This document shows, one piece after another, positions 1 to 9,263 of a stretch of DNA of 46,541 nt. Source of the DNA: Pseudotabrizicola algicola. Lineage in GTDB: Bacteria; Pseudomonadota; Alphaproteobacteria; Rhodobacterales; Rhodobacteraceae. The DNA is taken from assembly GCF_010915705.1 (NCBI RefSeq), contig NZ_JAAIKE010000015.1, forward strand, positions 1-46,541, written 5' to 3'. The notes under the pieces were generated by a model. The model saw only the letters and a program-made list of their open reading frames with translations, was not told the DNA's origin and searched no databases. Position 1 is the stretch's first letter. Each line of letters opens with the position of its first letter. A program made the position numbers and the translations under genes.

Positions 1-727
1 CGCCCGGACCCCCGACCCCCAGACGCACCAGCCCCTCCCCGATAAAGACCGTCACCATCCAGAAATGCTTCAGTCGCAGCCGTTTGCGAATTCTTCATGT
101 CAATGTCCAAACAAATGCTCAAAATATCCGTGACGCCTGTCGCAAGTCAGAAAGAACCGGTGCGCCGCCGATCCCTCGCGGGCAAGAAGCCCGGCCTGTC
201 GTTACCGCCAGCGCCGGCCATATCGCGGCCCTGCCCCTTCACCTGCGGCAAAACGCCGGGGCGATGGGGTTGCGCAGCGATGGCCTGCCGCACAGCATAC
301 CCGCCCTGCCCTTTGCCACGCCTGGGCTGCACAAGCGCCAAACCCGGCGAAACGAACGACGCCAGATGGGCGCCTGGCAAAACAGCGGCACGCAAGCCGA
401 TGAAATCAATCACACTCGAAAAAAAGGTCTTGGCAAACATGGAACCCCCTTGGCCTGGGACACCATTCAAAAACTGGCATATCGCTACCCGATGGCTCCA
501 TGAATGTCACTGCCCAAATCTTCGGCAAGCCCCGATCGGCAGGCCGCGCGGCCATTTGTCCCGTTTCGTCGCAATTTATGTAATATCTGCGCTGCCCGCC
601 CGCTTTTCGGGCGAAATCACAACGCTGCCAAGCGGGTAGCCCCGGAAACAGAGCCGCGCCGGCCTGTGCCTGATGCCGATATGCGCGCGGCCGCAGGGAC
701 AACAGGGTCAGGGCGCTGCTTTCAGAA
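1..727. other. Left-edge stretch without a recognised gene
   Basis: I cannot assign a gene here. On the minus strand a short frame starting at an ATG at 58-56 runs off the left edge (MVTVFIGEGLVRLG...). It could be the start of a membrane protein, but about 19 codons are too few to tell. Another minus frame starts at an ATG at about 440 after a GGGGG stretch (MFAKTFFSSVIDFIGLRAA...), is about 97 codons long and ends at 147; it resembles no family I know and loses coding character in its second half. The remaining open frames are typical GC-rich shadows. Confidence 0.3.
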
Positions 728-1498
728 TCAGTCCAGACATTGAAACGGAGCGAAATGGACCTCGCCCCGGGGCAACGAGGTCTCGGGATCGGTGGCATCA
801 TCGGTGATAAGATGATCGATCTCTTCCGGCCTGCATATGGCCACGCGACTTTCCTTGCCGATCTTCTCTGCATGGCAAAGCATCACGCAACGCTTTGAGC
901 AGACGATCATTTTCCGCGCCACCTCCGCCTCATGCAGCGCGTAGTTCGTGGCGCCACGCGTCGAATGATAGGCAACCGGCGAAATCACGGCAAAATCTGC
1001 CAAAAAGCGGTCAACTTCCGAAAGCGTCAATTCGCCATAGGTCGCCGGCACTTCTGCATGTGGCTTGCCCCCAAGCAGCAGCACTTCCAGATTTGGATGC
1101 GGGGCCACCATCTGCGCAATCTCTATGGAGTTGGTGATCAGCCGCAGATCGCGGTGGTGCAAAATCTCTTGGGCAAAGGCGAGGGTTGTGGTGCCCGCGT
1201 CTATGAAGAGGGTCGAGCCTGCCGGTATCAGCCCCGCCGCAAGCCGGCCGATCGCCATCTTGGCGCCCGCATGTGTCTTGAGACGATCCGCAAATGCAGG
1301 CTCGGGCAGAATTTTCCGATCCGAAAGCACCGCACCGCCGTGGACGCGCTTCAGATTGCCCTGCTCTTCGAGATCCAGAAAGTCCCGCCGTATTGTCTCG
1401 CTCGAGACCTCCAGCAGGGCCGCGAGTTCATTGGTGGTTACCTTGCCATCCCGGGAGAGACGATCGAGAATTTTCGAATGCCGCTCGTGCGACCACAT
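728..1498 (-). CDS. DeoR/GlpR-family transcriptional regulator
   Basis: This is a 256-aa sugar-metabolism type repressor. The N-terminus (MWSHERHSKILDRL) leads into a DeoR winged helix, where VTTNELAALLEVSSETIRRD is the helix-turn-helix and the RVHGGAV motif follows. The C-terminal two thirds are the DeoRC effector domain, with the DAGTTTLAFAQ phosphosugar-binding loop. I chose the ATG at 1498 because homologues start close to this MWSHER-type sequence; the longer frame to 1600 only adds low-complexity residues and would cover the operator-like repeats. It is transcribed away from the phosphatase/ABC locus and probably represses it. DeoR proteins generally sense a phosphorylated sugar or polyol, which fits the kinases and phosphatase of the locus. 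Confidence 0.93.
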   Translation of the reverse strand: MWSHERHSKILDRLSRDGKVTTNELAALLEVSSETIRRDFLDLEEQGNLKRVHGGAVLSDRKILPEPAFADRLKTHAGAKMAIGRLAAGLIPAGSTLFIDAGTTTLAFAQEILHHRDLRLITNSIEIAQMVAPHPNLEVLLLGGKPHAEVPATYGELTLSEVDRFLADFAVISPVAYHSTRGATNYALHEAEVARKMIVCSKRCVMLCHAEKIGKESRVAICRPEEIDHLITDDATDPETSLPRGEVHFAPFQCLD

Positions 1499-1540
1499 CC
1501 TGCGCGCTCCCCTGATTCCGGAGACGACTGCTAGCGGTAA

Positions 1541-1676
1541 AAATCCACAAATTCCACCCCGAATGTGGATTTGAGTCCGTTTGCAAGAATGCGCGCGCAA
1601 AAATGCGCCCTGATCTTGCCTATTTTTTTGGCAATTTATGGATTATCGTGTCTTTAGGCCATTTTTGTGTGGATTT
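1541..1676. promoter_or_regulatory. Putative DeoR operator repeats in divergent promoter region
   Basis: The 253-bp divergent gap carries AAATCCACA at 1541-1549 and its exact reverse complement TGTGGATTT at 1564-1572 (14-bp spacer). A third copy, TGTGGATTT, lies at 1668-1676. Repeated 9-bp half sites between a DeoR gene and its probable target operon are typical of DeoR operators. The stretch around 1620-1670 is T-rich and is the most promoter-like part. The repeats are seen; their role is inferred. Confidence 0.5.
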
Positions 1677-1751
1677 GTGTGTAATCGCGCGTCAGCCTGA
1701 ACACACGCGCTCCCTGCGATGCAATCCTCGCCCCCCACCAGAGAGGTCCTT

Positions 1752-2546
1752 ATGCTGAACTTGCAACTTGCTCTGGATTTCGCGAATCGCGCCGCGGACG
1801 GTGCAGGAGAGATTGCACGCGCCCACTTCCGGAAGTCGATCGAAGTGGAGCACAAAAGCGATGACAGCCCTGTCACCGTCGCCGACCGGACCATCGAACG
1901 GTTCCTGCGCGACCGGATCGAACAGGTCTACCCCGATCATGGAATCCTCGGGGAAGAACATGGCGACCTGAATCTCGACAGGGAATTCATCTGGGTGGTC
2001 GACCCCATCGACGGCACCAAGAGTTTTGTCACCGGGCATCCGATGTTCGGGGGGCTTATCGCCCTGCTCAAGAACGGGGAGCCGCAGCTTGGGCAGATCG
2101 ACATGCCCGCAATGGGCGAGCGTTGGTGCGGCATCAAGGGCAAGCCCACAACCCTGAACAGGGTGCCGGTCAGGACGAGCGGCTGCAAGGATTTGGCGGA
2201 ATCCTACGCCTATACCACCGACCCCATGCTGTTTTCAGGGAGCGCCCAGCCGGTGCTGGACATGCTGCGTGACAGGGTCAGGCTGCTGCGCTTCGGGGGG
2301 GACTGCTACAACTACGCGCTCTTGGCTTCGGGCTACTGCGATCTGGTGCTGGAAACCGGGCTGCAACCCTATGACTACCTGCCTGTCGTCCAGATCATCC
2401 GTGGCGCGGGAGGCGTCATCTCTGACTGGCACGGGCATGACCTTGGTATCGACTCCCGCGGGGATGTCCTTGCCTCTGCAACCCCCGAATTGCACGCGCA
2501 GATGCTCAAGGAGCTTGAGCGGCTGCACGTGACTGAAGCGGCATGA
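1752..2546 (+). CDS. Inositol-monophosphatase family phosphatase (HisN-like)
   Basis: This is a 264-aa Mg2+-dependent phosphatase of the IMPase superfamily. The metal site is visible as GEEHGD followed by WVVDPIDGTKSFVTGHP. The wording KSFVTGHPMFGG is closest to the histidinol-phosphatase branch (HisN), but the context points to a catabolic sugar or polyol phosphate instead of histidine synthesis. The start at 1752 is preceded by GAGAGG with good spacing; an upstream in-frame ATG at 1719 lacks a site. It is the first gene of the plus-strand operon that continues with the binding protein 60 bp downstream. The true substrate cannot be read from the sequence. Confidence 0.85.
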   Translation: MLNLQLALDFANRAADGAGEIARAHFRKSIEVEHKSDDSPVTVADRTIERFLRDRIEQVYPDHGILGEEHGDLNLDREFIWVVDPIDGTKSFVTGHPMFGGLIALLKNGEPQLGQIDMPAMGERWCGIKGKPTTLNRVPVRTSGCKDLAESYAYTTDPMLFSGSAQPVLDMLRDRVRLLRFGGDCYNYALLASGYCDLVLETGLQPYDYLPVVQIIRGAGGVISDWHGHDLGIDSRGDVLASATPELHAQMLKELERLHVTEAA

Positions 2547-2606
2547 AGACCGCGTCTCTACCGTGAACAAACAGCCCGCTGCGGGCCCCATCAGGAGAGT
2601 GTGACA

Positions 2607-4181
2607 ATGGACCGAAGAAAATTCCTCCGCTACGGCATGAGCGCTGGCGCAACCATGGCCGCGATGCGCCTGAATCCTGACTTCTTTTTCAGTTCTGCCT
2701 TTGCGCAAGAAGCGCGGCCGCTGACCATCCTGTCGGCGGAGAACATCACCGGGAACTGGGACCCGATGGCGCATACCACGCTGTCGCAGTTCAACATCGA
2801 AGGCTTCATCATGGGCTTCCTGACAAGATCGCCGATGATGCCCGACAACCCGGACGAGGTGGTTTACGAGCTGGCCACGTCGATCACCCAGCTGGAGCCG
2901 TTCAAGCTGGAGATCAAGCTGCGGGAAGGCGTCACCTTCCATGATGGCGAGCCGTTCTCGGCCAAGGATGTGAAGGCAACCTTCGAATATGGCGCACAGC
3001 CCGAGCGGGCGCGGCAGGTTTATCCGGGATTTGCAGACACGTTCGAGGTGACGACGCCTGACGATTACACAGTGATCGTGGACACGACCAAGGGCGGATA
3101 CGGCGCAGGGATGTTTGTCTTCCTCGCATCCTATCTGCCGATCATGTCGGCCAAGGATATTGCAGGAGGCCCGAATGGCCCGCTGTCGCAGCGGCTGAAC
3201 GGAACCGGACCGTTCCGGTTCAAGGAACAGGCCGGAAATGATACGGTGATGACCGCATTCGAGGGCTATTTCCGTGGCGCGCCCAAAGTGCCGGGCGTCA
3301 ATTTCAGCTTTGTCGGCGACTCGACCACACGGATGCTGTCCTTGCTGAGCGGGCAGGCGGATGTGATCGAACGGTTGGAGCCGGAGCAGGTCACCACGCT
3401 GGAGAGCGAAGCGGGAATTGTGCTGAACCGCGCGGTTTCGGTGGAAAACAAGTATCTGTGGTTCCGCTGCTCGAAACCACCGTTCGACAATCCTCTGGTG
3501 CGCAAGGCCGTGTGTCATGCCATTGACCGCAGTGTCATCATGGAGGTCATGGGCACCGCAGGCGAGCCATCCTCGAACTTTGTCTCGCCGATCAAGTTTG
3601 GCTACATCGATCTGGAAAACTACCCGGAATACGACCCCGAAGAATGCCAGCGCTTGCTGGCAGAGGCGGGGTATCCGGGCGGTCAGGGTCTGCCGCAACT
3701 GGAATACATCACCTCGACCGGGTTCTATCCCAAAACCAAGGAATATGGCGAGGTAATCACCGCGATGTTGCAGGAACAGGGCTTCCCCGTCACCCTGAAC
3801 GTGATGGAAGTCGCGGCATGGAACGAGCGGCTGTATGATCGCCCCGGTGGCGGACCGGGCCACATGATCGACTGCGGCTGGACCAGCGCCTCGCCCGAGC
3901 CTGATCTGGTGCTGCGCACGCATTTCCATTCGACGTCGAAGCGGATTTGCGGGATCGAGGACCCCGAGATCGACGCGGCGCTGGATGAAGAACGCGATGC
4001 ACCCTCGATCGAGGCGCGCCGGACCAGCCTGCAGACCAACCTGATGCCGATGCTGGCAGAAAAGGTTCCGGCCTACAGCCTGTTCACCTCTGTGTTGATG
4101 CACGGGGTTCGTGCCGACGTCAAAGACCTGTTCATCTACCCGGACGGCACGATGGACGCCGCCAGCGCGATGCGCGGCTAA
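2607..4181 (+). CDS. ABC transporter substrate-binding protein, peptide/opine type (SBP_bac_5)
   Basis: This is a 524-aa periplasmic binding protein of the oligopeptide/nickel/opine family. It starts with a twin-arginine signal (MDRRKFLRYG, then a weakly hydrophobic stretch ending SSAFAQ), so it is probably exported folded by Tat. Family hallmarks are FHDGEPFSAKDVKATFEY and NPLVRKAVCHAIDR, and the length is normal. The ATG at 2607 follows AGGAGAG; a GTG six bases upstream is the alternative. The two permeases and fused ATPase downstream make a complete Dpp-type importer. The ligand may be a peptide, an opine, an amino-acid derivative or a glycoside, because this family is broad. Confidence 0.93.
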   Translation: MDRRKFLRYGMSAGATMAAMRLNPDFFFSSAFAQEARPLTILSAENITGNWDPMAHTTLSQFNIEGFIMGFLTRSPMMPDNPDEVVYELATSITQLEPFKLEIKLREGVTFHDGEPFSAKDVKATFEYGAQPERARQVYPGFADTFEVTTPDDYTVIVDTTKGGYGAGMFVFLASYLPIMSAKDIAGGPNGPLSQRLNGTGPFRFKEQAGNDTVMTAFEGYFRGAPKVPGVNFSFVGDSTTRMLSLLSGQADVIERLEPEQVTTLESEAGIVLNRAVSVENKYLWFRCSKPPFDNPLVRKAVCHAIDRSVIMEVMGTAGEPSSNFVSPIKFGYIDLENYPEYDPEECQRLLAEAGYPGGQGLPQLEYITSTGFYPKTKEYGEVITAMLQEQGFPVTLNVMEVAAWNERLYDRPGGGPGHMIDCGWTSASPEPDLVLRTHFHSTSKRICGIEDPEIDAALDEERDAPSIEARRTSLQTNLMPMLAEKVPAYSLFTSVLMHGVRADVKDLFIYPDGTMDAASAMRG

Positions 4182-4189
4182 GGCCAGTT

Positions 4190-4219
4190 GCCGGCCCCCC
4201 TCGCCTTGCGGGGGCCGGC
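4190..4219 (+). terminator. Intercistronic stem-loop after the binding-protein gene
   Basis: A perfect 10-bp stem (GCCGGCCCCC / GGGGGCCGGC, loop about 10 nt) is followed by TCTTCTTC and lies between the binding protein and the first permease. Such hairpins usually cause partial termination or protect the upstream mRNA, so that the binding protein is made in excess of the membrane subunits. Confidence 0.7.
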
Positions 4220-4249
4220 TCTTCTTCGACAGGCTGACCGGAGAACCCC

Positions 4250-5230
4250 ATGTTCATCGCCAGATTCCTTGCCAGACGGTTGCTTCAGGGGGCGCTGATC
4301 GTGTTCCTTGTCTCGGCTGTCATCTTTACCCTGCTCCGCGTGGTGCCGGGCGATCCTGTGCGCCTGATGGCAGGCGGCATGGCACCGGAGGCGCTGATCG
4401 AACAAATTGCCGAAGAGATGGGCCTGCGCGACCCGATTTACCAGCAATTCGGTCGCTATGTCTGGGGCATCGTGCAAGGTGACCTTGGCCAGAGCTTCGT
4501 GCGCCCTGCGAGCGGCGCGGCGGTGGGAGGCGCCAGTTTCGACGACAGCACGCGCAGCGAGCGGGCCGAGGTCTGGGATCTGATCGCGCAGACCGCACCG
4601 ATGACGGTGCAACTCGCGCTGCTTTCGATGCTGTTTGCCCTGATCATCGCGGTGCCGATCGGGGTCTGGGGCGGGCTGAGGCCGGGGCGGTTTCCCGACA
4701 AGCTGGCGCTCTACCTGTCGTCGGTCTTTGTCAGCCTGCCGAATTTCTGGCTCGGGATCGTGCTGGCCCTGCTGCTTTCGGTAAAGCTCAAGCTGCTTCC
4801 GGCCATCGGCTACGGCGGATTTGCCTATACCATCCTGCCCGCAATCGTGCTGGCCATCGAGATTGCGCCCTTCATCATCCGCACGCTGACCGTTTCGGTG
4901 GCCGGGGTGATGCGCGAGAATTTCATCGACATTGCGGCGGTGCGCGGGCTGACGCGCAACCAGATCATCTTTCGTCATGCCTTGCGCAATTCGTCGGTGC
5001 CGCTGCTGAACCTGCTGGGCGTGCAGTTCTCCATGCTGCTGGGCGGCGTCTTGGTGATCGAGTTCATCTTCGACTATCCGGGCCTCGGGCTGCTGACGAT
5101 CAACGCAGTCATGCAGCGTGATTTTCCCCTGATCCAGGGCATCGCCATCGTCACCGCCGCAGCCTTTGTGCTGATCAACATCATCGTTGATCTGTGCGCA
5201 ACGGCAATCGACCCAAGATTGGAATACTGA
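4250..5230 (+). CDS. ABC transporter permease, DppB/OppB type
   Basis: This is a 326-aa inner-membrane permease with about six membrane segments. It shows the family start FLARRLLQGALIVFLVSAVIFTLL followed by VVPGDPVRLMAGG, and the cytoplasmic EAA loop (DIAAVRGLTRNQIIFRHALRN) that docks on the ATPase. An insert near residues 85-105 (SGAAVGGASFDDSTRSE) lies in the periplasmic loop. The stop codon overlaps the start of the next permease (TGATG), showing translational coupling. It forms the transmembrane channel with that protein. Confidence 0.94.
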   Translation: MFIARFLARRLLQGALIVFLVSAVIFTLLRVVPGDPVRLMAGGMAPEALIEQIAEEMGLRDPIYQQFGRYVWGIVQGDLGQSFVRPASGAAVGGASFDDSTRSERAEVWDLIAQTAPMTVQLALLSMLFALIIAVPIGVWGGLRPGRFPDKLALYLSSVFVSLPNFWLGIVLALLLSVKLKLLPAIGYGGFAYTILPAIVLAIEIAPFIIRTLTVSVAGVMRENFIDIAAVRGLTRNQIIFRHALRNSSVPLLNLLGVQFSMLLGGVLVIEFIFDYPGLGLLTINAVMQRDFPLIQGIAIVTAAAFVLINIIVDLCATAIDPRLEY

Positions 5231-6141
5231 TGAGCATACAGGAGATGACATCTGACCTGCCGGCGCCCCGCAAGGACCGCAAGATTGCCGCGCGGATCTG
5301 GTCGCAGGCCTATGCCGCCACCGAGTTCAAGATCGGGCTGGCCGTCTTTTCGGCTCTGGTGGTTGCAGCGATTTTCTATCCGATGTTTTCGGGGATCGAT
5401 CCCACGAAAATGGCGATCTCGTCCAAGCTGCTGCCACCCGTGTTCATGGGCGAAGGATGGTCATGGGCCCGCCCGCTTGGCACCGACCAGCTGGGGCGCG
5501 ACATGCTTTCGCGGTCTTTGGTCGGCCTGCGCTATTCCTTGCTGATCGGCGTCTCGACGACCGTGCTGATGGTGGCGGTCGGGGCGATGATGGGCCTGTT
5601 CTCGGGCTATTTCGGTGGCAAGGTCGACACGGTTCTGATGCGACTGACCGATGCGCAACTGGCCATTCCGATGATCATTCTGGCCATCACCATTCTGGGC
5701 GTGTCGCGCCCCACGATCCCGGCGATCATTCTGGTGCTGGGGCTGTCGGGCTGGCCGATCTATGCGCGGGTCATGCGGTCGAGCGTGATGTCGGAGCGCA
5801 AGAAGGAATTCGTGCGCGGTGCCATGGTGCTGGGCGCAACCGACTGGCGGATCATGTTCACGCTGATCCTGCCGCTGGTTCTGCCGCCGATTGCCTTTGT
5901 GGCGGTGCTTGATATCGCGCGGATGATGATCTTTGAATCCGTGCTCGGCTTTCTGGGGCTGGGCGTGCAGCCGCCCACCCCGACCTTTGGCAATATCATC
6001 GCAGACGGGCGCAAATACCTTTTGAACGCGTGGTGGATTGCCACGATGCCGGGGGTTTTCCTTGTTCTGACCCTGACATCCATCAACCTGATGGGGTCTT
6101 CGCTGGAACGGGCGCGCAACAGCATTTACGCAGGTGCATGA
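5230..6141 (+). CDS. ABC transporter permease, DppC/OppC type
   Basis: This is a 303-aa permease, the heterodimer partner of the preceding gene. The N-terminal helix is followed by the DppC-type motif PLGTDQLGRDMLSRSLVGLRYSL. The EAA loop is FVRGAMVLGATDWRIMFTLILP, and the C-terminus contains the usual GVQPPTPTFGNIIADGRKYLLNAWW. I chose the ATG at 5230 (MSIQEMTSD), which overlaps the upstream stop codon; an ATG at 5194 would overlap the upstream gene by 36 bp without benefit. The fused ATPase follows directly. Confidence 0.94.
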   Translation: MSIQEMTSDLPAPRKDRKIAARIWSQAYAATEFKIGLAVFSALVVAAIFYPMFSGIDPTKMAISSKLLPPVFMGEGWSWARPLGTDQLGRDMLSRSLVGLRYSLLIGVSTTVLMVAVGAMMGLFSGYFGGKVDTVLMRLTDAQLAIPMIILAITILGVSRPTIPAIILVLGLSGWPIYARVMRSSVMSERKKEFVRGAMVLGATDWRIMFTLILPLVLPPIAFVAVLDIARMMIFESVLGFLGLGVQPPTPTFGNIIADGRKYLLNAWWIATMPGVFLVLTLTSINLMGSSLERARNSIYAGA

Positions 6142-6142
6142 G

Positions 6143-7987
6143 ATGAGCACAGATCCATCATCCCCGGGCGCGGCCCTGTTGTCGGTGCGCAACCTGACGG
6201 TGGTCGCGCAGAGTGAAGGCGTCCGCCGGACCATCCTGGACGACATCAGCTTTGATCTGAAACCCCGTCAGATCTTGTCAGTGATCGGCGAAAGCGGCTC
6301 GGGCAAGACGGTGCTGGCGCGGGCGCTGGTTGGCTGGATGGCCCCGCAGTTGAAAATCACGGGCGGAGAAATCCTGTTCAAAGGGCGTGATCTGATCCGG
6401 GACAGGGCCTATGCCAGCAGGCTTGCCGGGCGCGAGATCGCCTATATCGGCGGCAACCCCGCAGGCGCACTGGACCCGACGATGACGGTTGGCGCGCAAC
6501 TGGTGGAAAAGCTGCGCGCGGTGCGGCCCGACATTTCCGCCAAGGATGCGCAGGACAAGGCCATCCGTCTGCTGGAGGCGGTCAAGATTCCCTCGGCGGC
6601 GAGCCGTTTTCACGAATACCCGTTCCAGTATTCGGGCGGGATGATGCAGCGGGCGATGATCGTGGACGCGCTGATCTCGGACCCTGCCCTGCTGATCGCC
6701 GACAACATCACCCAGCCTCTGGATGTGACGGTGGCGGCGCAGATCCTGAAACTGATGCGCGAGTTGAACGAGAAGTTCTCGACTGCGATCCTGTTCATCT
6801 GCTCGTCTCTGCCTGTCGCCTGCGATGCGGGCGATGAGGTGATGGTGCTGCACGCGGGCGAAGTGGTGGAACGCCAGACCTCTGCCGATCTGGTTTCACA
6901 GCCGCAGCACGGTTACACCCGCGCGCTGATCGCCGAACTGCCGACGCTGTGGGCCAACGGCAAGGACGGGCGCGACGAGCGCCAAGATCGCAACCGGCAG
7001 GCGCTCATGTCTGTGCGCGGCGTCGCGAAATTCTATGAAACGCGCGGCAAGGCTGGCAAAGCCGTGGTGCAGGCGGTGCGCAATGTCGAATTCGACGTCT
7101 TTCCCGGCGATAATTTCGGCATCGTGGGCGAGTCTGGCTGCGGCAAATCCTCGCTTATGCGCTTGCTGACGGGGCTGGAACGTCCCGATGCCGGGTCGAT
7201 CATCTTTGAAGGCGAGGATGTGGGCACCGCCAGCCCTGCGCGCCTGCGCCAGTTGCGCAGACGGTTTCAGCTTGTGCTGCAAGATCCGTTCGGATCGCTG
7301 CCGCCGCAGTCGTCCATCGGCGACATTGTCGAGGAACCGCTGAAGATTCATGGCATCGGCACCAAAAAGGAACGCCATGACCGCGCGCGTGCCGCATTGA
7401 ACGAGGTGGGGCTTGGAGACAGGCTTTACGACCAGTTGCCAACCGGATTGTCCGCAGGACAGCGCCAGCGGTTGCAGGTGGCGCGGGCCATGGTGCTGGA
7501 GCCGCGCCTTCTGATCATGGATGAAACCCTGTCGGCGCTGGACCAGACCGAACAGGGCAAGCTGTTGGACCTGTTCGGCCGCCTGCAGGCGCAGCACGGA
7601 TTCACCTATATCTTCATCTCGCATGACCTGACGATGGTGCGGCAGGTGTGTTCGCGCATTGCCGTGATGTATCTGGGCGAGACGGTCGAGGTGGCCCCGA
7701 ACGAGCGGATGTTCTTTGATCCGGGCCATCCCTATACCCGCGCGCTGCTGTCGGCGGCCCCCACGCTGGAGGAGCGGCGCTATCGCCCCGAGGACTGCCT
7801 TTTGGAAGGCGAGCCGCCCTCGCCCATCGACCTGCCGCCGGGGTGCGCCTTTGCCGGCCGCTGCCCGCATGCCTTCGACCGCTGCCAGCGCGAAAATCCG
7901 GCGCTGGTCAGCCGGGCCGACCAGGCCTTGGCCGCCTGTTTTCTGGTGAACGCCGCCTCAACCGCGAAAGCCCCTGCCGATGCCTGA
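6143..7987 (+). CDS. Fused dual ABC ATPase (DppD-DppF type) with a degenerate first domain
   Basis: This is a 614-aa protein with two nucleotide-binding domains that energise the importer. Domain 1 has Walker A GESGSGKT (residues 49-56) and signature YSGGMMQR. Its Walker B reads LLIADNITQPLD, with Asn at about 188 where the catalytic Glu normally sits, and the switch-His region reads FICSSLPVA with no His. Domain 2 looks fully competent: GESGCGKS, LSAGQRQR, LLIMDETLSALD, FISHDL. The C-terminus is the oligopeptide-type zone (PPGCAFAGRCPHAFDRC). One consensus and one degenerate ATP site are therefore predicted. The gene starts 1 bp after the permease stop; an ATG at 6134 is possible. It overlaps the hydrolase gene by 8 bp. 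Confidence 0.93.
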   Translation: MSTDPSSPGAALLSVRNLTVVAQSEGVRRTILDDISFDLKPRQILSVIGESGSGKTVLARALVGWMAPQLKITGGEILFKGRDLIRDRAYASRLAGREIAYIGGNPAGALDPTMTVGAQLVEKLRAVRPDISAKDAQDKAIRLLEAVKIPSAASRFHEYPFQYSGGMMQRAMIVDALISDPALLIADNITQPLDVTVAAQILKLMRELNEKFSTAILFICSSLPVACDAGDEVMVLHAGEVVERQTSADLVSQPQHGYTRALIAELPTLWANGKDGRDERQDRNRQALMSVRGVAKFYETRGKAGKAVVQAVRNVEFDVFPGDNFGIVGESGCGKSSLMRLLTGLERPDAGSIIFEGEDVGTASPARLRQLRRRFQLVLQDPFGSLPPQSSIGDIVEEPLKIHGIGTKKERHDRARAALNEVGLGDRLYDQLPTGLSAGQRQRLQVARAMVLEPRLLIMDETLSALDQTEQGKLLDLFGRLQAQHGFTYIFISHDLTMVRQVCSRIAVMYLGETVEVAPNERMFFDPGHPYTRALLSAAPTLEERRYRPEDCLLEGEPPSPIDLPPGCAFAGRCPHAFDRCQRENPALVSRADQALAACFLVNAASTAKAPADA

Positions 7988-9263
7988 TACCACGACCCTT
8001 GCGCAAATCGACGCGCCCTTGTTTGACCGGCTTATGGAGAAGGTGTCCGAATTCGGCAGCACCGGTGACGGCGGCGTGGACAGACCGGCGCTGACTGATG
8101 CGCACAAGGCCGCGCGCGACTGGCTTTGCGCAGAGTTCCGGCAGCGCGGTTATAGCGTGCTGACCGATTCCGTCGGCAATCTGTTCGGGCGGCTTGATCT
8201 GGCGGGGGATGACGCGCCGCTGGTTATGGTCGGATCACATCTGGACAGCCAACCGAAGGGCGGGCGGTTTGACGGGGCATACGGAGTGATCGCCGGGCTC
8301 GTCGCCATCGAAAGCTGGCGCGCCCATTGCGCCCGAAACCGCATAACACCGCGCTGCAACTACGTGGTGGCGGATTGGATGAACGAGGAAGGCGCACGGT
8401 TTCAACCCTCGCTTCTGGGCTCGTCGGTCTTTACCGGCGCCTTGGACCGCGAATTTGCCCTCTCGCGTAAAGACCGCGATGGCGTGTCTGTCGAGGCGGA
8501 ACTGATCCGCACCGGATACATGGGCGGCGATGACGCGCCGCGCCCCGATTGCTATATCGAGGTGCATATCGAAGGCGACAGCCACATGGAACGCAGCGGG
8601 GCAAAGATTGCGCCCTTCGTCCGCCATTGGGGCGCGATTAAGTTGCGCATCGAGGTCGAGGGCAAGCAAAACCACACCGGCCCGACCCCGATGGAAGACC
8701 GGCAGGATGCGCTTCTGGGGGCCGCCTATATCATTGCCAAGGTGCGCGAGCTTGCGGATCAGTCAAAGGACACGCTCTACACCTCGGTTGCGAGGGTCGA
8801 TGTCACGCCCAATTCGCCGAATGTGGTGCCGGGCAAGGCGGTGCTGTTTGCCGAGTTGCGCGCGCCTGAACCGGCCACGCTGAGCGCGGCTGAGGCAGCT
8901 TTGCGCGCCGCCCTGCCCGAACTTGCGCGGCGCGCCTTTGTGACTGCCGAGGTGGTGGGCACCGATATCCGCCCCGCCGGAAAGTTTGACGCCCGGCTGG
9001 TCGCATTGGCCGAGCAAGCCGCTGACCGGTTCGCCCTGCCACGGATGCGACTGGATACGATTGCGGGCCATGACGCGGTTGCGCTGAACGCGGTTCTGCC
9101 CAGCCTTGTGCTCGCCGTGCCGTCGGTCAACGGTGTGATACACCGCAATGACGAATACACATCGCCCGAAGACCTGAAAGCGGGGGCGGGGGTGGTGCTG
9201 GATATGATCCGCCGGATCGATCAGGCTGGCGGGTGCCTTGACACAGCAGCGGAGGCAAAATGA
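7980..9263 (+). CDS. M20-family hydrolase of the hydantoinase/carbamoylase type (N-carbamoyl amidase-like)
   Basis: This is a 427-aa cytoplasmic metallo-amidohydrolase related to N-carbamoyl-L-amino-acid hydrolase, allantoate amidohydrolase and beta-ureidopropionase. Dinuclear metal-site motifs are visible: GSHLDSQPKGGRFDGAYG, then DWMNEEGARF, EVHIEGDSHMER and HRNDEYTSPEDL near the end. The dimerisation-domain segment GKQNHTGPTPMEDRQDALLGA is also typical. In most relatives the third motif reads HIEQG, and here it is HIEGD. It overlaps the ATPase by 8 bp and the first kinase by 4 bp, so it probably cleaves an amide or ureido bond in the imported compound. Confidence 0.9.
   Translation: MPDTTTLAQIDAPLFDRLMEKVSEFGSTGDGGVDRPALTDAHKAARDWLCAEFRQRGYSVLTDSVGNLFGRLDLAGDDAPLVMVGSHLDSQPKGGRFDGAYGVIAGLVAIESWRAHCARNRITPRCNYVVADWMNEEGARFQPSLLGSSVFTGALDREFALSRKDRDGVSVEAELIRTGYMGGDDAPRPDCYIEVHIEGDSHMERSGAKIAPFVRHWGAIKLRIEVEGKQNHTGPTPMEDRQDALLGAAYIIAKVRELADQSKDTLYTSVARVDVTPNSPNVVPGKAVLFAELRAPEPATLSAAEAALRAALPELARRAFVTAEVVGTDIRPAGKFDARLVALAEQAADRFALPRMRLDTIAGHDAVALNAVLPSLVLAVPSVNGVIHRNDEYTSPEDLKAGAGVVLDMIRRIDQAGGCLDTAAEAK

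Noticed and set aside
2235-4103. Long minus-strand frame of 622 codons opposite the peptide-binding protein
   Set aside because: It is a shadow of a well-supported gene in a GC-rich genome: rich in Arg, His and Gln, without motifs.
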